DNA of 64,000 bases from positions 1-64,000 of the forward strand of contig NZ_VSSS01000032.1 in NCBI RefSeq assembly GCF_008123425.1, read 5' to 3'. Source of the DNA: Bradyrhizobium rifense (lineage in GTDB: Bacteria > Pseudomonadota > Alphaproteobacteria > Rhizobiales > Xanthobacteraceae). A program made the position numbers and the translations under genes. The notes under the pieces were generated by a model. It had not been told where the DNA came from and did not search any database. It worked only from the letters and a program-made list of their open reading frames with translations. Below are positions 33,470 through 41,529 of the stretch, one piece after another; position 1 is the stretch's first letter; each line of letters opens with the position of its first letter.

Positions 33470-33673
33470 TCAGTTCATCATCCGGCGGAGAGCCTTGATC
33501 TGATCTCGCTGCTCTTCGATGTATTTTTCGATAACCTCGCGCAGCTCCCGTGAATGGAGCTTTCGTGTATCGCGCTGAACTTCATCGAGCGCGGCTTCAG
33601 CATTGGCGAGGGTGGTTCTCATCGTGAACTCTGTTACGAAGCAGCTCAGCTGCTCGGCTACGTCTCGCAACAT
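33470..33673 (-). CDS. Small charged helical protein, start uncertain
   Basis: A 67-residue product from the ATG at 33673, almost wholly helical and charged, with AEAALDEVQRDTRKLHSREL and VIEKYIEEQRDQIKALRRMM. A shorter start at 33622 gives 50 residues, and the frame is open upstream to 33802, overlapping the end of the next gene by 40 bases. No start has a clear Shine-Dalgarno sequence. The surrounding DNA is less GC-rich than its neighbours, which hints at an acquired or intergenic origin. No family was recognised. Confidence 0.4.
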   Translation of the reverse strand: MLRDVAEQLSCFVTEFTMRTTLANAEAALDEVQRDTRKLHSRELREVIEKYIEEQRDQIKALRRMMN

Positions 33674-33762
33674 ATAGAGGACTGACGCGCGGAAATTGAG
33701 ATGCCTCAAGCTCCGTAAGACACCGGGGCACTCCGTAGGATCCCGGATAAACTTGCCGCGCT

Positions 33763-34311
33763 TTAAAACGTCGGCGGTGTGCAGGCCGAGATCACTTCGC
33801 ACGGTTTGCCGCCGACGCAGCGGAAGCGATGCGGGCGGCGGCTCTCGAAATAATAGGCATCGCCTGGATTGAGGATGCGGCGCTCGTCCTCGACGGTGAC
33901 TTCGAGCTTTCCTGAAATCACGATGCCGCCTTCCTCGCCGTCATGAACGAGATGCACGCGCCCGGTGTCGCTGCCGGGCTCGTAGCGCTCCTTCAAGATC
34001 TGCAGGCTGCGGCCGAATAGATTGTCGCCGACTTGCCGATAGGAGATCGGCTTCTTGCCGACCTCGGTCAGCTCCTCCGAGCGATAAAAGATCTTGCGCC
34101 GCTTCTCCGGCTCGAGCGCAAAGAACTCGGCAAGCCCCATCGGGATGCCGTCCAGGATGCGCTTGAGCGCGCCGACCGACGGGTTCATCTGGTTGGATTC
34201 GATCAGCGAAATCGTCGAATTGGTCACGCCGGAGCGCTTGGCGAGCTCCCGCTGCGACAGCTTCTGGCGCGCCCGGATGAATCGCAACCGTCCGCCGATG
34301 TCGACGCTCAT
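33763..34311 (-). CDS. HTH-cupin transcriptional regulator (PuuR-like)
   Basis: A 182-residue regulator with an XRE helix-turn-helix at about residues 10-65 (SQRELAKRSGVTNSTISLIES, then MNPSVGALKRILDGI). A C-terminal cupin at about 105-180 includes VHDGEEGGIVISGKLEVTV and GDAYYFESRRPHRFRC. The architecture is that of E. coli PuuR, the repressor of putrescine catabolism. It is divergent from an aminotransferase gene with a 148-base gap. The start at 34311 has AGGG upstream; the frame extends to 34377. By context it likely controls the adjacent amine-catabolic genes in response to a small ligand. Confidence 0.88.
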   Translation of the reverse strand: MSVDIGGRLRFIRARQKLSQRELAKRSGVTNSTISLIESNQMNPSVGALKRILDGIPMGLAEFFALEPEKRRKIFYRSEELTEVGKKPISYRQVGDNLFGRSLQILKERYEPGSDTGRVHLVHDGEEGGIVISGKLEVTVEDERRILNPGDAYYFESRRPHRFRCVGGKPCEVISACTPPTF

Positions 34312-34459
34312 GCCCAAATCCCTGTTGCAAGTGTTGCGGATCGCGCAAATATGGACCGGCAGCCCCAGTGAAATCAATGGCTTGCAGGTCGTCAGAAAAG
34401 GACTTGTTGCGCTCCGGAAGCCGTGCCTCTGCTATGCCGTCAGCAAAGGAGCGTGGCCC

Positions 34460-35788
34460 GTGACCCTTCATCAGATTCCGAACACTATCAAGACCGACTC
34501 GTTCTGGATGCCGTTCACGGCCAACCGTCAGTTCAAGAAGGCGCCGCGCCTGTTTTCCTCGGCCGAGGGCATGCATTACACCACCGTCGACGGCCGTAAG
34601 GTGATCGACGGGTCCGCCGGCCTCTGGTGCGTCAATGCCGGCCACGGCCGCAAGCAGATCGCCGCTGCGGTCGAGCGGCAGCTGATGACGCTGGACTTCG
34701 CGCCGTCATTCCAGATGGGCCATCCGCTGGCGTTCGACTTCGCCGAGCGTCTCGCCGAGATCGCGCCGAAGGGCCTCGACCGCGTCTTCTTCACCAATTC
34801 CGGCTCTGAATCGGTCGACACCGCGCTGAAGATCGCGCTCGCCTATCATCGCGCCAACGGCCAGGCGAGCCGCACCCGCCTGATCGGCCGCGAGCGCGGC
34901 TATCACGGCGTCGGCTTTGGCGGCACCTCGGTTGGCGGCATGGTCGCCAACCGCCGGGCCTTCGCCACGCTGCTGCCGGGCGTCGATCACATCCGCCACA
35001 CCCACGATCTCGGCCGCAACGCCTTCGCCAAGGACCAGCCCGAGCATGGCGCCGAACTCGCCGACGATCTCGAGCGTCTGGTGGCCTTGCATGGTGCCGA
35101 GACCATCGCCGCCGTCATCGTCGAGCCGGTGCCGGGTTCGACCGCGGTGCTGCCGCCGCCGAAGGGCTATCTGCAGCGCCTGCGCGCGATCTGCGACAAG
35201 CACGGCATCCTCCTGATTTTCGACGAGGTCATCACCGGCTTCGGTCGCCTCGGCACGCCGTTCGCCGCCGACTTCTTCGGCGTCACGCCGGACCTGATGA
35301 CGACGGCCAAGGGCATCACCAACGGCACCATTCCTTGCGGCGCGGTGTTCGCCAGCCGCAAGGTTCACGATGGCATGATGGTCGGTCCGGAGAACCAGAT
35401 GGAGCTGTTCCACGGCTACACCTATTCCGCGCATCCGACCGCCTGCGCCGCGGGCATCGCCACGCTCGACATCTACAAGGATGAGGGGCTGCTCACGCGC
35501 GGGGCCTCGATCGCGGAATACTGGCGCGATGCGCTGCATTCGCTGAAGGGCCTGCCCAACGTCGTCGATATCCGCAATTGCGGCCTGATGGGCGCGGTCG
35601 AGCTGTCGTCGCGCGATGGCACGGTCGGTGCGCGCGGCTACGACGTCATGGTCGACTGCTTCAATCGCGGTCTGTACTTCCGCATGAGCGGCGACTCCTT
35701 CGCGCTGTCGCCGCCGCTCATCGTCGAGAAGAGCCACATCGACGACATCGTGTCGATCCTGGGCGACGCCATCAAGCGGGTGGCCTGA
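34460..35788 (+). CDS. Class III (omega-amino acid:pyruvate) aminotransferase
   Basis: A 442-residue PLP enzyme. The N terminus (DSFWMPFTANRQFKKAPRLF) and VNAGHGR are typical of beta-alanine/omega-amino acid:pyruvate aminotransferases. PLP contacts are in FTNSGSES, the Asp in IFDEVITGFGR, and the Schiff-base Lys284 in TTAKGITNG. The GTG start at 34460 follows AAAGGAGCG by about eight bases; the longer frame from 34094 overlaps the regulator on the other strand. It would convert an omega-amine such as beta-alanine, putrescine or a related amine to the aldehyde. It is followed 70 bases later by a DadA-like gene. Confidence 0.93.
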   Translation: MTLHQIPNTIKTDSFWMPFTANRQFKKAPRLFSSAEGMHYTTVDGRKVIDGSAGLWCVNAGHGRKQIAAAVERQLMTLDFAPSFQMGHPLAFDFAERLAEIAPKGLDRVFFTNSGSESVDTALKIALAYHRANGQASRTRLIGRERGYHGVGFGGTSVGGMVANRRAFATLLPGVDHIRHTHDLGRNAFAKDQPEHGAELADDLERLVALHGAETIAAVIVEPVPGSTAVLPPPKGYLQRLRAICDKHGILLIFDEVITGFGRLGTPFAADFFGVTPDLMTTAKGITNGTIPCGAVFASRKVHDGMMVGPENQMELFHGYTYSAHPTACAAGIATLDIYKDEGLLTRGASIAEYWRDALHSLKGLPNVVDIRNCGLMGAVELSSRDGTVGARGYDVMVDCFNRGLYFRMSGDSFALSPPLIVEKSHIDDIVSILGDAIKRVA

Positions 35789-35858
35789 TAATTGCTCTCG
35801 CCGTTGCGAGTTGTTTCCTTGCAGCGGCGAGCGTGATGCCGCGGGAGTTTGACCAAGC

Positions 35859-37124
35859 GTGAAAGTTTTGATCCTCGGCAGCGGTGTCATCGGTGTCACC
35901 TCTGCCTACTACCTCGCCCGTGCCGGCCACGAAGTGACGGTCGTCGACCGTCAGCCCGAACCGGCGCTGGAGACCTCTTTTGCCAATGCCGGCGAAGTGT
36001 CGCCCGGCTACTCCTCGCCATGGGCCGGCCCCGGCGTGCCGGTGAAGGCGGTCAAGTGGCTGCTGATGAAGCACGGCCCGCTGGTGATCCGTCCGAAGCT
36101 CGACCCCGTGATGTGGGTCTGGCTGCTCAAGATGCTGCGCAATTGCACCAGTGCGCGCTATGCGGTCAACAAGAGCCGGATGATTCCGATCGCGGAATAC
36201 AGCCGCGATTGCCTGCGTGATCTGCGCCGCGACATCGGCATTCAATATGACGAGCGCTCGCAGGGCACGCTGCAACTGTTCCGCTACCAGGCGCAGCTCG
36301 ACGGCACCGGCGAAGACGTTGCGGTGCTCAAGCAGTACGGCGTGCCTTACGAGACGCTGAGCCGCGAGGGCTGCATCGCAGTTGAACCGGCGCTCGCCGG
36401 CGTGAAGGAGAAATTCGTCGGCGGCCTTCGCCTGCCGCAGGACGAGACCGGTGACTGCCACATGTTCACGCAGGCGCTGGCCAAGCATGCCGAAGCGCTC
36501 GGTGTGCGCTTCATGTTCAATACCGGCATCGACCGCATCGTCACCGATGGCACGCGCGTCAGCGGTGTCGCGACCAGCGCCGGGATGTTGCAGGCAGACG
36601 CTTATGTTCTCGCGCTTGGAAGCTGGTCGTCGCGGCTCGTCGCGCCGCTCGGCATTTCGCTGCCGGTCTACCCGGTGAAGGGCTATTCGATCACGGTGCC
36701 GATCAAGGACGCCTCCGGCGCGCCGGAATCGACCGTGATGGACGAGAGCTACAAGGTCGCGATCACGCGCCTCGGCAATCGCATCCGCGTCGGCGGCACC
36801 GCCGAGATCTCGGGCTTCTCGACCAAGCTCTACGACGCGCGCCGCGCCACGCTTGATCACTCCCTGACCGATCTGTTCCCGCGCGGCGGCGTTCTCTCCA
36901 AGGCGACGTTCTGGAGCGGCCTGCGCCCGATGACGCCGGACGGCCCGCCCGTGATCGGCCCGACGCAATACGCCAACCTCCACCTCAACACCGGTCACGG
37001 CACGCTCGGCTGGACCATGTCCTGCGGCTCCGGCCGTGTGCTCGCGGACATGCTGTCGGGCAAGAAGCCGGATGTAGATGTGAGTGCGCTGACAGTGGAT
37101 CGGTATCAGCATCGGTTTGGCTAA
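35859..37124 (+). CDS. dadA: D-amino acid dehydrogenase, small subunit type
   Basis: A 421-residue FAD enzyme of the DAO family. The N-terminal dinucleotide motif is VLILGSGVIGVTSAYYLARA, followed by FANAGEVSPGYSSPWAGPG, a strong DadA signature. The C-terminal WSGLRPMTPDGPPVIG and NTGHGTLGWTMSCGSG complete the FAD site. It oxidatively deaminates D-amino acids (D-Ala best known), feeding electrons to the respiratory chain. The start is GTG at 35859 with GGGAG upstream. No alanine racemase (dadX) follows, so the symbol reflects similarity only. A palindromic repeat lies directly after the stop. Confidence 0.9.
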   Translation: MKVLILGSGVIGVTSAYYLARAGHEVTVVDRQPEPALETSFANAGEVSPGYSSPWAGPGVPVKAVKWLLMKHGPLVIRPKLDPVMWVWLLKMLRNCTSARYAVNKSRMIPIAEYSRDCLRDLRRDIGIQYDERSQGTLQLFRYQAQLDGTGEDVAVLKQYGVPYETLSREGCIAVEPALAGVKEKFVGGLRLPQDETGDCHMFTQALAKHAEALGVRFMFNTGIDRIVTDGTRVSGVATSAGMLQADAYVLALGSWSSRLVAPLGISLPVYPVKGYSITVPIKDASGAPESTVMDESYKVAITRLGNRIRVGGTAEISGFSTKLYDARRATLDHSLTDLFPRGGVLSKATFWSGLRPMTPDGPPVIGPTQYANLHLNTGHGTLGWTMSCGSGRVLADMLSGKKPDVDVSALTVDRYQHRFG

Positions 37125-37137
37125 GATTCTATCCCCT

Positions 37138-37223
37138 CGTCATTGCGAGGAGCGAAGCGACGAAGCAATCCAGACTGTCCCAGCGGAAGGACTCTGGATT
37201 GCTTCGCTGCGCTCGCAACGACG
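37138..37223. repeat. Dispersed palindromic intergenic repeat, copy 2
   Basis: A second copy of the element at 17646-17726. It keeps CGTCATTGCGAG at the left edge, CTCGCAACGACG at the right edge (one base changed), the inner GAAGCAATCCAGA and CTCTGGATTGCTTCGC. It has an insertion of a few bases in the left arm (GAGGAGCGAAGCGA). Like copy 1 it sits between two convergent genes, here dadA and the second HTH-cupin regulator. Confidence 0.88.
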
Positions 37224-37235
37224 GAAGCAAAGAAT

Positions 37236-37904
37236 TCACCCCGCCGCCGTCACACAGTTCACCCACAGCACCACAGCCTTCGCATCCTGCGCCGGATTGG
37301 AAAACCGGTGCGGCCTTCGGCTCGCGAACCGAAAGCTGTCGCCTGTCTTCAGCGACCATGTCTCGCTGTCGACCGTCAGCATCATCTCGCCTTCGAGCAC
37401 CAGGCCGGCCTCCTCGCCGTCATGGGTGTAGAGTTCGTCGCCCGTGGAGCCGCCGGGCTCCAGATGCACCAGGAACAGATTGAGCTTGTTGTCGGCGCTC
37501 GCGGGACTGAGCAATTGTTTTGAGACGCCGGTACGCCAGAGTTTGAGCTCAGGCCGTTGCGATCCGCGCGTGACGATCTGATCGGAGGCGCCGTCTGCAC
37601 TCGGGCTCGCGCCGAACAGCGCGGCGATGCCGACGCCGAGCACGTCGGAGAGCGTTGCCAGCACACGCAGCGACGGCGACGACAAGCCGCGCTCGATCTG
37701 GCTGAGGAAGCCGATCGAGAGGTCGGTGCGCGCTGCGACTGTTTCCAGCGAGAACTGCCTGACGCGCCGGAGATCGCGGATGCGGCGGCCGACGGCAACG
37801 TCCATTGCAGGCTCCGCGGGCTTCGCGATAACCTTCTTGCCGCTCCCGGCCTTCCTGGCCGGCTTCGTGGCGGCCGGTTTGCGCATTCTTTTGCCACCGC
37901 TCAC
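37236..37904 (-). CDS. HTH-cupin transcriptional regulator, second copy
   Basis: A 222-residue regulator with a basic N-terminal extension (ATKPARKAGSGKKVIAKPAE). The XRE HTH at about residues 38-95 contains VAARTDLSIGFLSQIERGLSSPSL. A cupin at about 140-220 has THDGEEAGLVLEGEMMLTV and GDSFRFASRRPHRFSN. The architecture matches the regulator at 33763-34311, but the sequences differ. GTG at 37904 and ATG at 37886 are both possible starts; AGGAAG precedes the GTG. It is divergent from the ABC transporter operon across 162 bases and probably regulates it. Confidence 0.87.
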   Translation of the reverse strand: MSGGKRMRKPAATKPARKAGSGKKVIAKPAEPAMDVAVGRRIRDLRRVRQFSLETVAARTDLSIGFLSQIERGLSSPSLRVLATLSDVLGVGIAALFGASPSADGASDQIVTRGSQRPELKLWRTGVSKQLLSPASADNKLNLFLVHLEPGGSTGDELYTHDGEEAGLVLEGEMMLTVDSETWSLKTGDSFRFASRRPHRFSNPAQDAKAVVLWVNCVTAAG

Positions 37905-38066
37905 GTCAAACCGCTTCCTTCATGTGCATGAAAACCGCTTGCGTCATTCGCGAAAGTGTGACCAAATTTTCATATTGGTGAAAATAGGCCGAAACGGCTC
38001 GGCCCGCAATGTCTGCGATGACGACATTTGCGAGCGCCGCATCGGCCGGACCCAAAGGGGAATGCG

Positions 38067-38825
38067 ATGAAGCGTTTTGTCCAGGCCGCGGTTGCGGCAT
38101 TCGCACTGGCCGCAATCGTGCCGGCTTCGGCGCAGCAGGTGCTGAAGGTCGGCTCGACGCCGACCGGCATTCCCTTCACCTTCCTTGATACCAAGACCAA
38201 CAGCATCCAGGGCATCATGGTCGATCTCGTCACGGAGATCGGCAAGGATGCAGGCCTCAGCGTGCAGATCGAGCCGATGTCGTTCTCGGCGCTGATCCCG
38301 TCGCTGACCTCCAGCAAGATCGACATCATCGCGGCCGCGATGTTCATCACCGCGCCGCGCAAGGAGGTCGTCGATTTCTCCGACCCGATCTACACCTACG
38401 GCGAAGGTCTGGTGGTGCCGAAGACCGACACCAAGGCTTATGCCACGCAGGACGATCTGAAGGGCGAGACGGTCGGCGCACAGGTCGGCACCGCCTTCGT
38501 CGATGCGCTGAAGAAGTCCGGCCTGTTCGCCGACGTCAAGGCCTACGACACCATCCCCGACATCCTGCGCGACGTGAACACCGGCCGCCTCAAGGCCGGC
38601 TACGCCGACTATCCGATCCTGGCCTATAATCTCAAGCAGGGCGGCTTCCCCGAGGTGCGGCTCGTCGACGGCTACAAGCCGGTCACCGTCGGCTCAGTCG
38701 GCATCGGCGTGCGCAAGGGCGAGAGTGCGCTGCTCGGCAAGATCAACGCGTCGCTAGCGAAGCTGAAAGCCAACGGCACCATCGACAAGATCCTCGAAAA
38801 ATGGGGCCAGAAGGCACAGGGCTGA
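38067..38825 (+). CDS. Polar amino-acid ABC transporter, periplasmic binding protein
   Basis: A 252-residue solute-binding protein (family 3). It has a signal peptide (MKRFVQAAVAAFALAAIVPASA) and the core segments LKVGSTPTGIPFTFLD, DIIAAAMFITAPRKEVVDFSDPI, GAQVGTAF and LGKINASLAKLKANGTIDKI. Family members bind polar amino acids or opines with a conserved Arg that contacts the carboxylate; APRKEVVDFS is the expected region. The start at 38067 is preceded by GGGGAATG. The permease starts 24 bases after its stop, and the ligand is likely an amino acid or amine product fitting the oxidase gene downstream. Confidence 0.93.
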   Translation: MKRFVQAAVAAFALAAIVPASAQQVLKVGSTPTGIPFTFLDTKTNSIQGIMVDLVTEIGKDAGLSVQIEPMSFSALIPSLTSSKIDIIAAAMFITAPRKEVVDFSDPIYTYGEGLVVPKTDTKAYATQDDLKGETVGAQVGTAFVDALKKSGLFADVKAYDTIPDILRDVNTGRLKAGYADYPILAYNLKQGGFPEVRLVDGYKPVTVGSVGIGVRKGESALLGKINASLAKLKANGTIDKILEKWGQKAQG

Positions 38826-38849
38826 TAGAGGCTCACTGAAGGCTGCCCG

Positions 38850-39503
38850 ATGAAAGGCTTCTGGCACGACGCCGCCGAGTTCTTCCCGATCCTGATGAGC
38901 GGCGTCGCGCTGACGATCCTCGTCACCATCGGCTCGCTGCTGCTCTCGACGGTGCTCGGCCTGATCTGGGCGATGATGCGGGTCTCCGGCATCAAGGTGC
39001 TGTCGATGCTCAGCGCCAGCCTGATCAACGTGATCCGCGGCATCCCGATCATCGTGCTGCTGTTCTATCTCTATTTCGTGATGCCCGATCTCGGCGTCAC
39101 GCTGTCGGCGCTGCAGGCCGCGATCCTCGGGCTCGGCATCGCCTATTCGGCCTATCAGGCCGAAAACTTCCGCGCCGGCATCGAGGCGATCGACAAGGGC
39201 CAGATCGAGGCGGCGCAGTCGATCGGCATGGGCTGGTGGCTCACCATGCGCCGCGTGGTGCTGCCGCAGGCGGTCCGCATCGTGCTGCCGCCCTACGGCA
39301 ACGTCATGATCATGATGCTGAAGGATTCCTCGCAGGCCTCGACCATCACGGTCGCCGAGCTCGCCCTTCAGGGCAAGCTGATCGCGTCCTCGACCTTCAA
39401 GAACACCAACGTGTTTACGATGGTGGCGTTGATGTATCTCACCATGAGCATTCCGCTGATCCTGCTGGTCCGTCACTTCGAGAAGCGGGCCGGCAAGAAA
39501 TGA
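38850..39503 (+). CDS. Polar amino-acid ABC transporter permease
   Basis: A 217-residue permease of the HisM/GlnP type with about five membrane segments. The family motif at the N-terminal region is MSGVALTILVTIGSLLLS. The EAA loop is EAAQSIGMGWWLTMRRVVLPQA, which docks the ATPase, followed by LPPYGNVMIMMLKDSS. Only one permease gene is present, so a homodimer is expected. Its stop overlaps the ATPase start by four bases (ATGA). Confidence 0.94.
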   Translation: MKGFWHDAAEFFPILMSGVALTILVTIGSLLLSTVLGLIWAMMRVSGIKVLSMLSASLINVIRGIPIIVLLFYLYFVMPDLGVTLSALQAAILGLGIAYSAYQAENFRAGIEAIDKGQIEAAQSIGMGWWLTMRRVVLPQAVRIVLPPYGNVMIMMLKDSSQASTITVAELALQGKLIASSTFKNTNVFTMVALMYLTMSIPLILLVRHFEKRAGKK

Positions 39504-40231
39504 TCGAGCTCAACGACGTTCACAAGAGCTTTGGCCAGAACGAGGTGCTCAAGGGCATCACCGCGTCCGTGCAGAAGGGCGAGGTGGTCTGCATCATTGG
39601 CCCCTCAGGTTCGGGCAAGTCGACGATCCTCCGTTGTATCAACGGGCTTGAAAGCTACGACCGCGGCGAGATCAGCGTCGAGGGCCTCAAGGTCGACCGC
39701 GATGCGTCCTCGATCGTGAAAGTCCGCACCCAGGTCTCGATGGTGTTCCAGCGCTTCAACCTGTTCCCGCATCGGACGGTGCTGGAGAACGTCGTCGAAG
39801 GGCCGCTCTTCGTGAAGAGGGAGCCGCGTGCTCAGGTGCTCGAGCGCGGCCGCGCGCTGCTTGCGCAAGTGGGTCTTGCTGAAAAAGCCGATGCGCATCC
39901 GCCGCAGCTCTCCGGCGGCCAGCAGCAGCGCGTCGCCATCGCGCGTGCACTCGCGATGCAGCCCAAGGCGATCCTGTTCGACGAGCCGACCTCGGCGCTC
40001 GATCCGGAACTCGTCGGCGACGTCCTCGGCGTGATGCGCAAGCTCGCCGATGACGGCATGACCATGGTCGTCGTCACCCACGAAATGGGCTTTGCCCGCG
40101 ACGTTGCCGATCGCGTGCTGTTCATCGACGGCGGGGTCATCGTTGAGCAGGGGCCAGCCAAAACGCTGCTCAACCAACCCCAGCATCCGCGCACGCAGGA
40201 TTTTTTGCGTCGCGTGCTGCATCCGCTCTGA
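39500..40231 (+). CDS. Polar amino-acid ABC transporter ATP-binding protein
   Basis: A 243-residue ATPase of the GlnQ/HisP type. Walker A is GPSGSGKST, the Q loop is VFQRFNLFPHRTVLENV, the signature is LSGGQQQRVAIARALAM, Walker B is ILFDEPTSALDPE, and the switch His is in VVTHEMGFARDVADR. It starts within the permease stop and ends 14 bases before the FAD oxidase, so the oxidase is probably part of the same operon. Confidence 0.96.
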   Translation: MIELNDVHKSFGQNEVLKGITASVQKGEVVCIIGPSGSGKSTILRCINGLESYDRGEISVEGLKVDRDASSIVKVRTQVSMVFQRFNLFPHRTVLENVVEGPLFVKREPRAQVLERGRALLAQVGLAEKADAHPPQLSGGQQQRVAIARALAMQPKAILFDEPTSALDPELVGDVLGVMRKLADDGMTMVVVTHEMGFARDVADRVLFIDGGVIVEQGPAKTLLNQPQHPRTQDFLRRVLHPL

Positions 40232-40245
40232 CCGGACTCTTAATA

Positions 40246-41529
40246 ATGACGCGCCTGCCTCTGCCGCCCTCGCTCTATGCCGACACTGCGGTTGCACCGG
40301 TGGCCACGCCGCCACTCGATGCGGACAAGACCGTCTCCGTCGCGATCGTCGGCGGTGGCTACACCGGTCTGTCCACAGCACTGCATCTGGCGGAGCAGGG
40401 TATCGAGGCGCTGGTGCTGGAGGCGCAGGAGCCGGGCTGGGGCGCGTCGGGCAACAATGGCGGCCACACCAATCCAGGGCTGAAGCACGATCCCGATCAG
40501 ATCGAGGCTGATTTCGGCGCCGAGCTCGGCCGCCGCATGATCGAGTTCTCTTACGGCACGACAAACTTCACGCACGATCTGATCCGCCGCTACCAGATCC
40601 CCTGCGAGGCGCGGCAGAACGGCACGCTGCGCGCGGCCTATAACGAGGCCAGCGCCGCCGCGATCGAAAAGACCGCCCATCAATGCATCCGCCGCGGCAT
40701 GCCGGTGTCGTATCTAAACCGGGAGCAGCTGCGCGAGATGACCGGCACGGATCGCTACATCGGCGCCATGCTGGATACCCGCGGCGGCGACCTGCATCCG
40801 CTCAGCTACGCCCGCGGCCTCGCGCGTGCCGCGATCTCCGCCGGCGCGAAGGTGCACGGCGAGACGACGGCGCTGTCGCTCCGGCGCGACGGCAGCCGCT
40901 GGCGCATCGAGACGCCGCGCGCGGTCGTTCATGCCGACAAGGTGTTGCTCGCCACCAACGGCTTTACGGACGATCTCTGGCCGGCGCTTCGCCGTACCAT
41001 CGTGCCGGTATTCTCCTCGATCGCCGCCACCGCGCCGCTCGCGGACGACGTCGCGCGCTCGATCATGCCGACGCGCCCCGTGCTCTATGAGAGTGGCCAC
41101 ATCACGGTCTACTACCGCATCGACCAGAACAACCGCCTGTTGATGGGCGGCCGCGGCCCAATGCGCTGGATCGATTCGCCGAACGACGTCGCCTATCTCA
41201 TGCGCTACGCCGAGCGGTTATGGCCGCAGCTCAAGGGCGTGGCCTGGACCCATGGCTGGAACAGCCGGCTCGCGATCACCAAGGACCATTATCCGCATGT
41301 GCACGAGCCGGCCGAAAACATCCTGATCTCGCTCGGTTGCAACGGCCGCGGCGTCGCGCTCTCGACCGCGATGGGCGCGCAGCTCGCGCGCCGGCTGATC
41401 GGCGGCGCCAAGGCCGAGATCGACATGCCCGTCACCGGCATCAATCCGATCCCGATGCACGCGTTCTGGCCGGTCGGCGTGACCGCTGCGGTGATTGCCG
41501 GCCGTGTCCGCGACCGGCTGGGGATTTAG
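40246..41529 (+). CDS. FAD-dependent amine oxidoreductase (PuuB/OrdL-like)
   Basis: A 427-residue DAO-family flavoprotein with VAIVGGGYTGLSTALHLAEQG near residue 30 and the GASGNNGGHTNPGL motif typical of PuuB (gamma-glutamylputrescine oxidase) and related enzymes. The C-terminal ISLGCNGRGVALSTAMG completes the FAD site. Its location after an ABC transporter and before gamma-glutamyltransferase on the opposite strand suggests oxidation of an imported amine or N-substituted amino acid. Its stop overlaps that of the convergent ggt gene by four bases. The substrate is unproved. Confidence 0.9.
   Translation: MTRLPLPPSLYADTAVAPVATPPLDADKTVSVAIVGGGYTGLSTALHLAEQGIEALVLEAQEPGWGASGNNGGHTNPGLKHDPDQIEADFGAELGRRMIEFSYGTTNFTHDLIRRYQIPCEARQNGTLRAAYNEASAAAIEKTAHQCIRRGMPVSYLNREQLREMTGTDRYIGAMLDTRGGDLHPLSYARGLARAAISAGAKVHGETTALSLRRDGSRWRIETPRAVVHADKVLLATNGFTDDLWPALRRTIVPVFSSIAATAPLADDVARSIMPTRPVLYESGHITVYYRIDQNNRLLMGGRGPMRWIDSPNDVAYLMRYAERLWPQLKGVAWTHGWNSRLAITKDHYPHVHEPAENILISLGCNGRGVALSTAMGAQLARRLIGGAKAEIDMPVTGINPIPMHAFWPVGVTAAVIAGRVRDRLGI

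Noticed and set aside
34706..35899. 397-codon minus-strand frame opposite the aminotransferase
   Set aside because: The aminotransferase catalytic motifs are on the plus strand and no start signal was found for the antisense frame.
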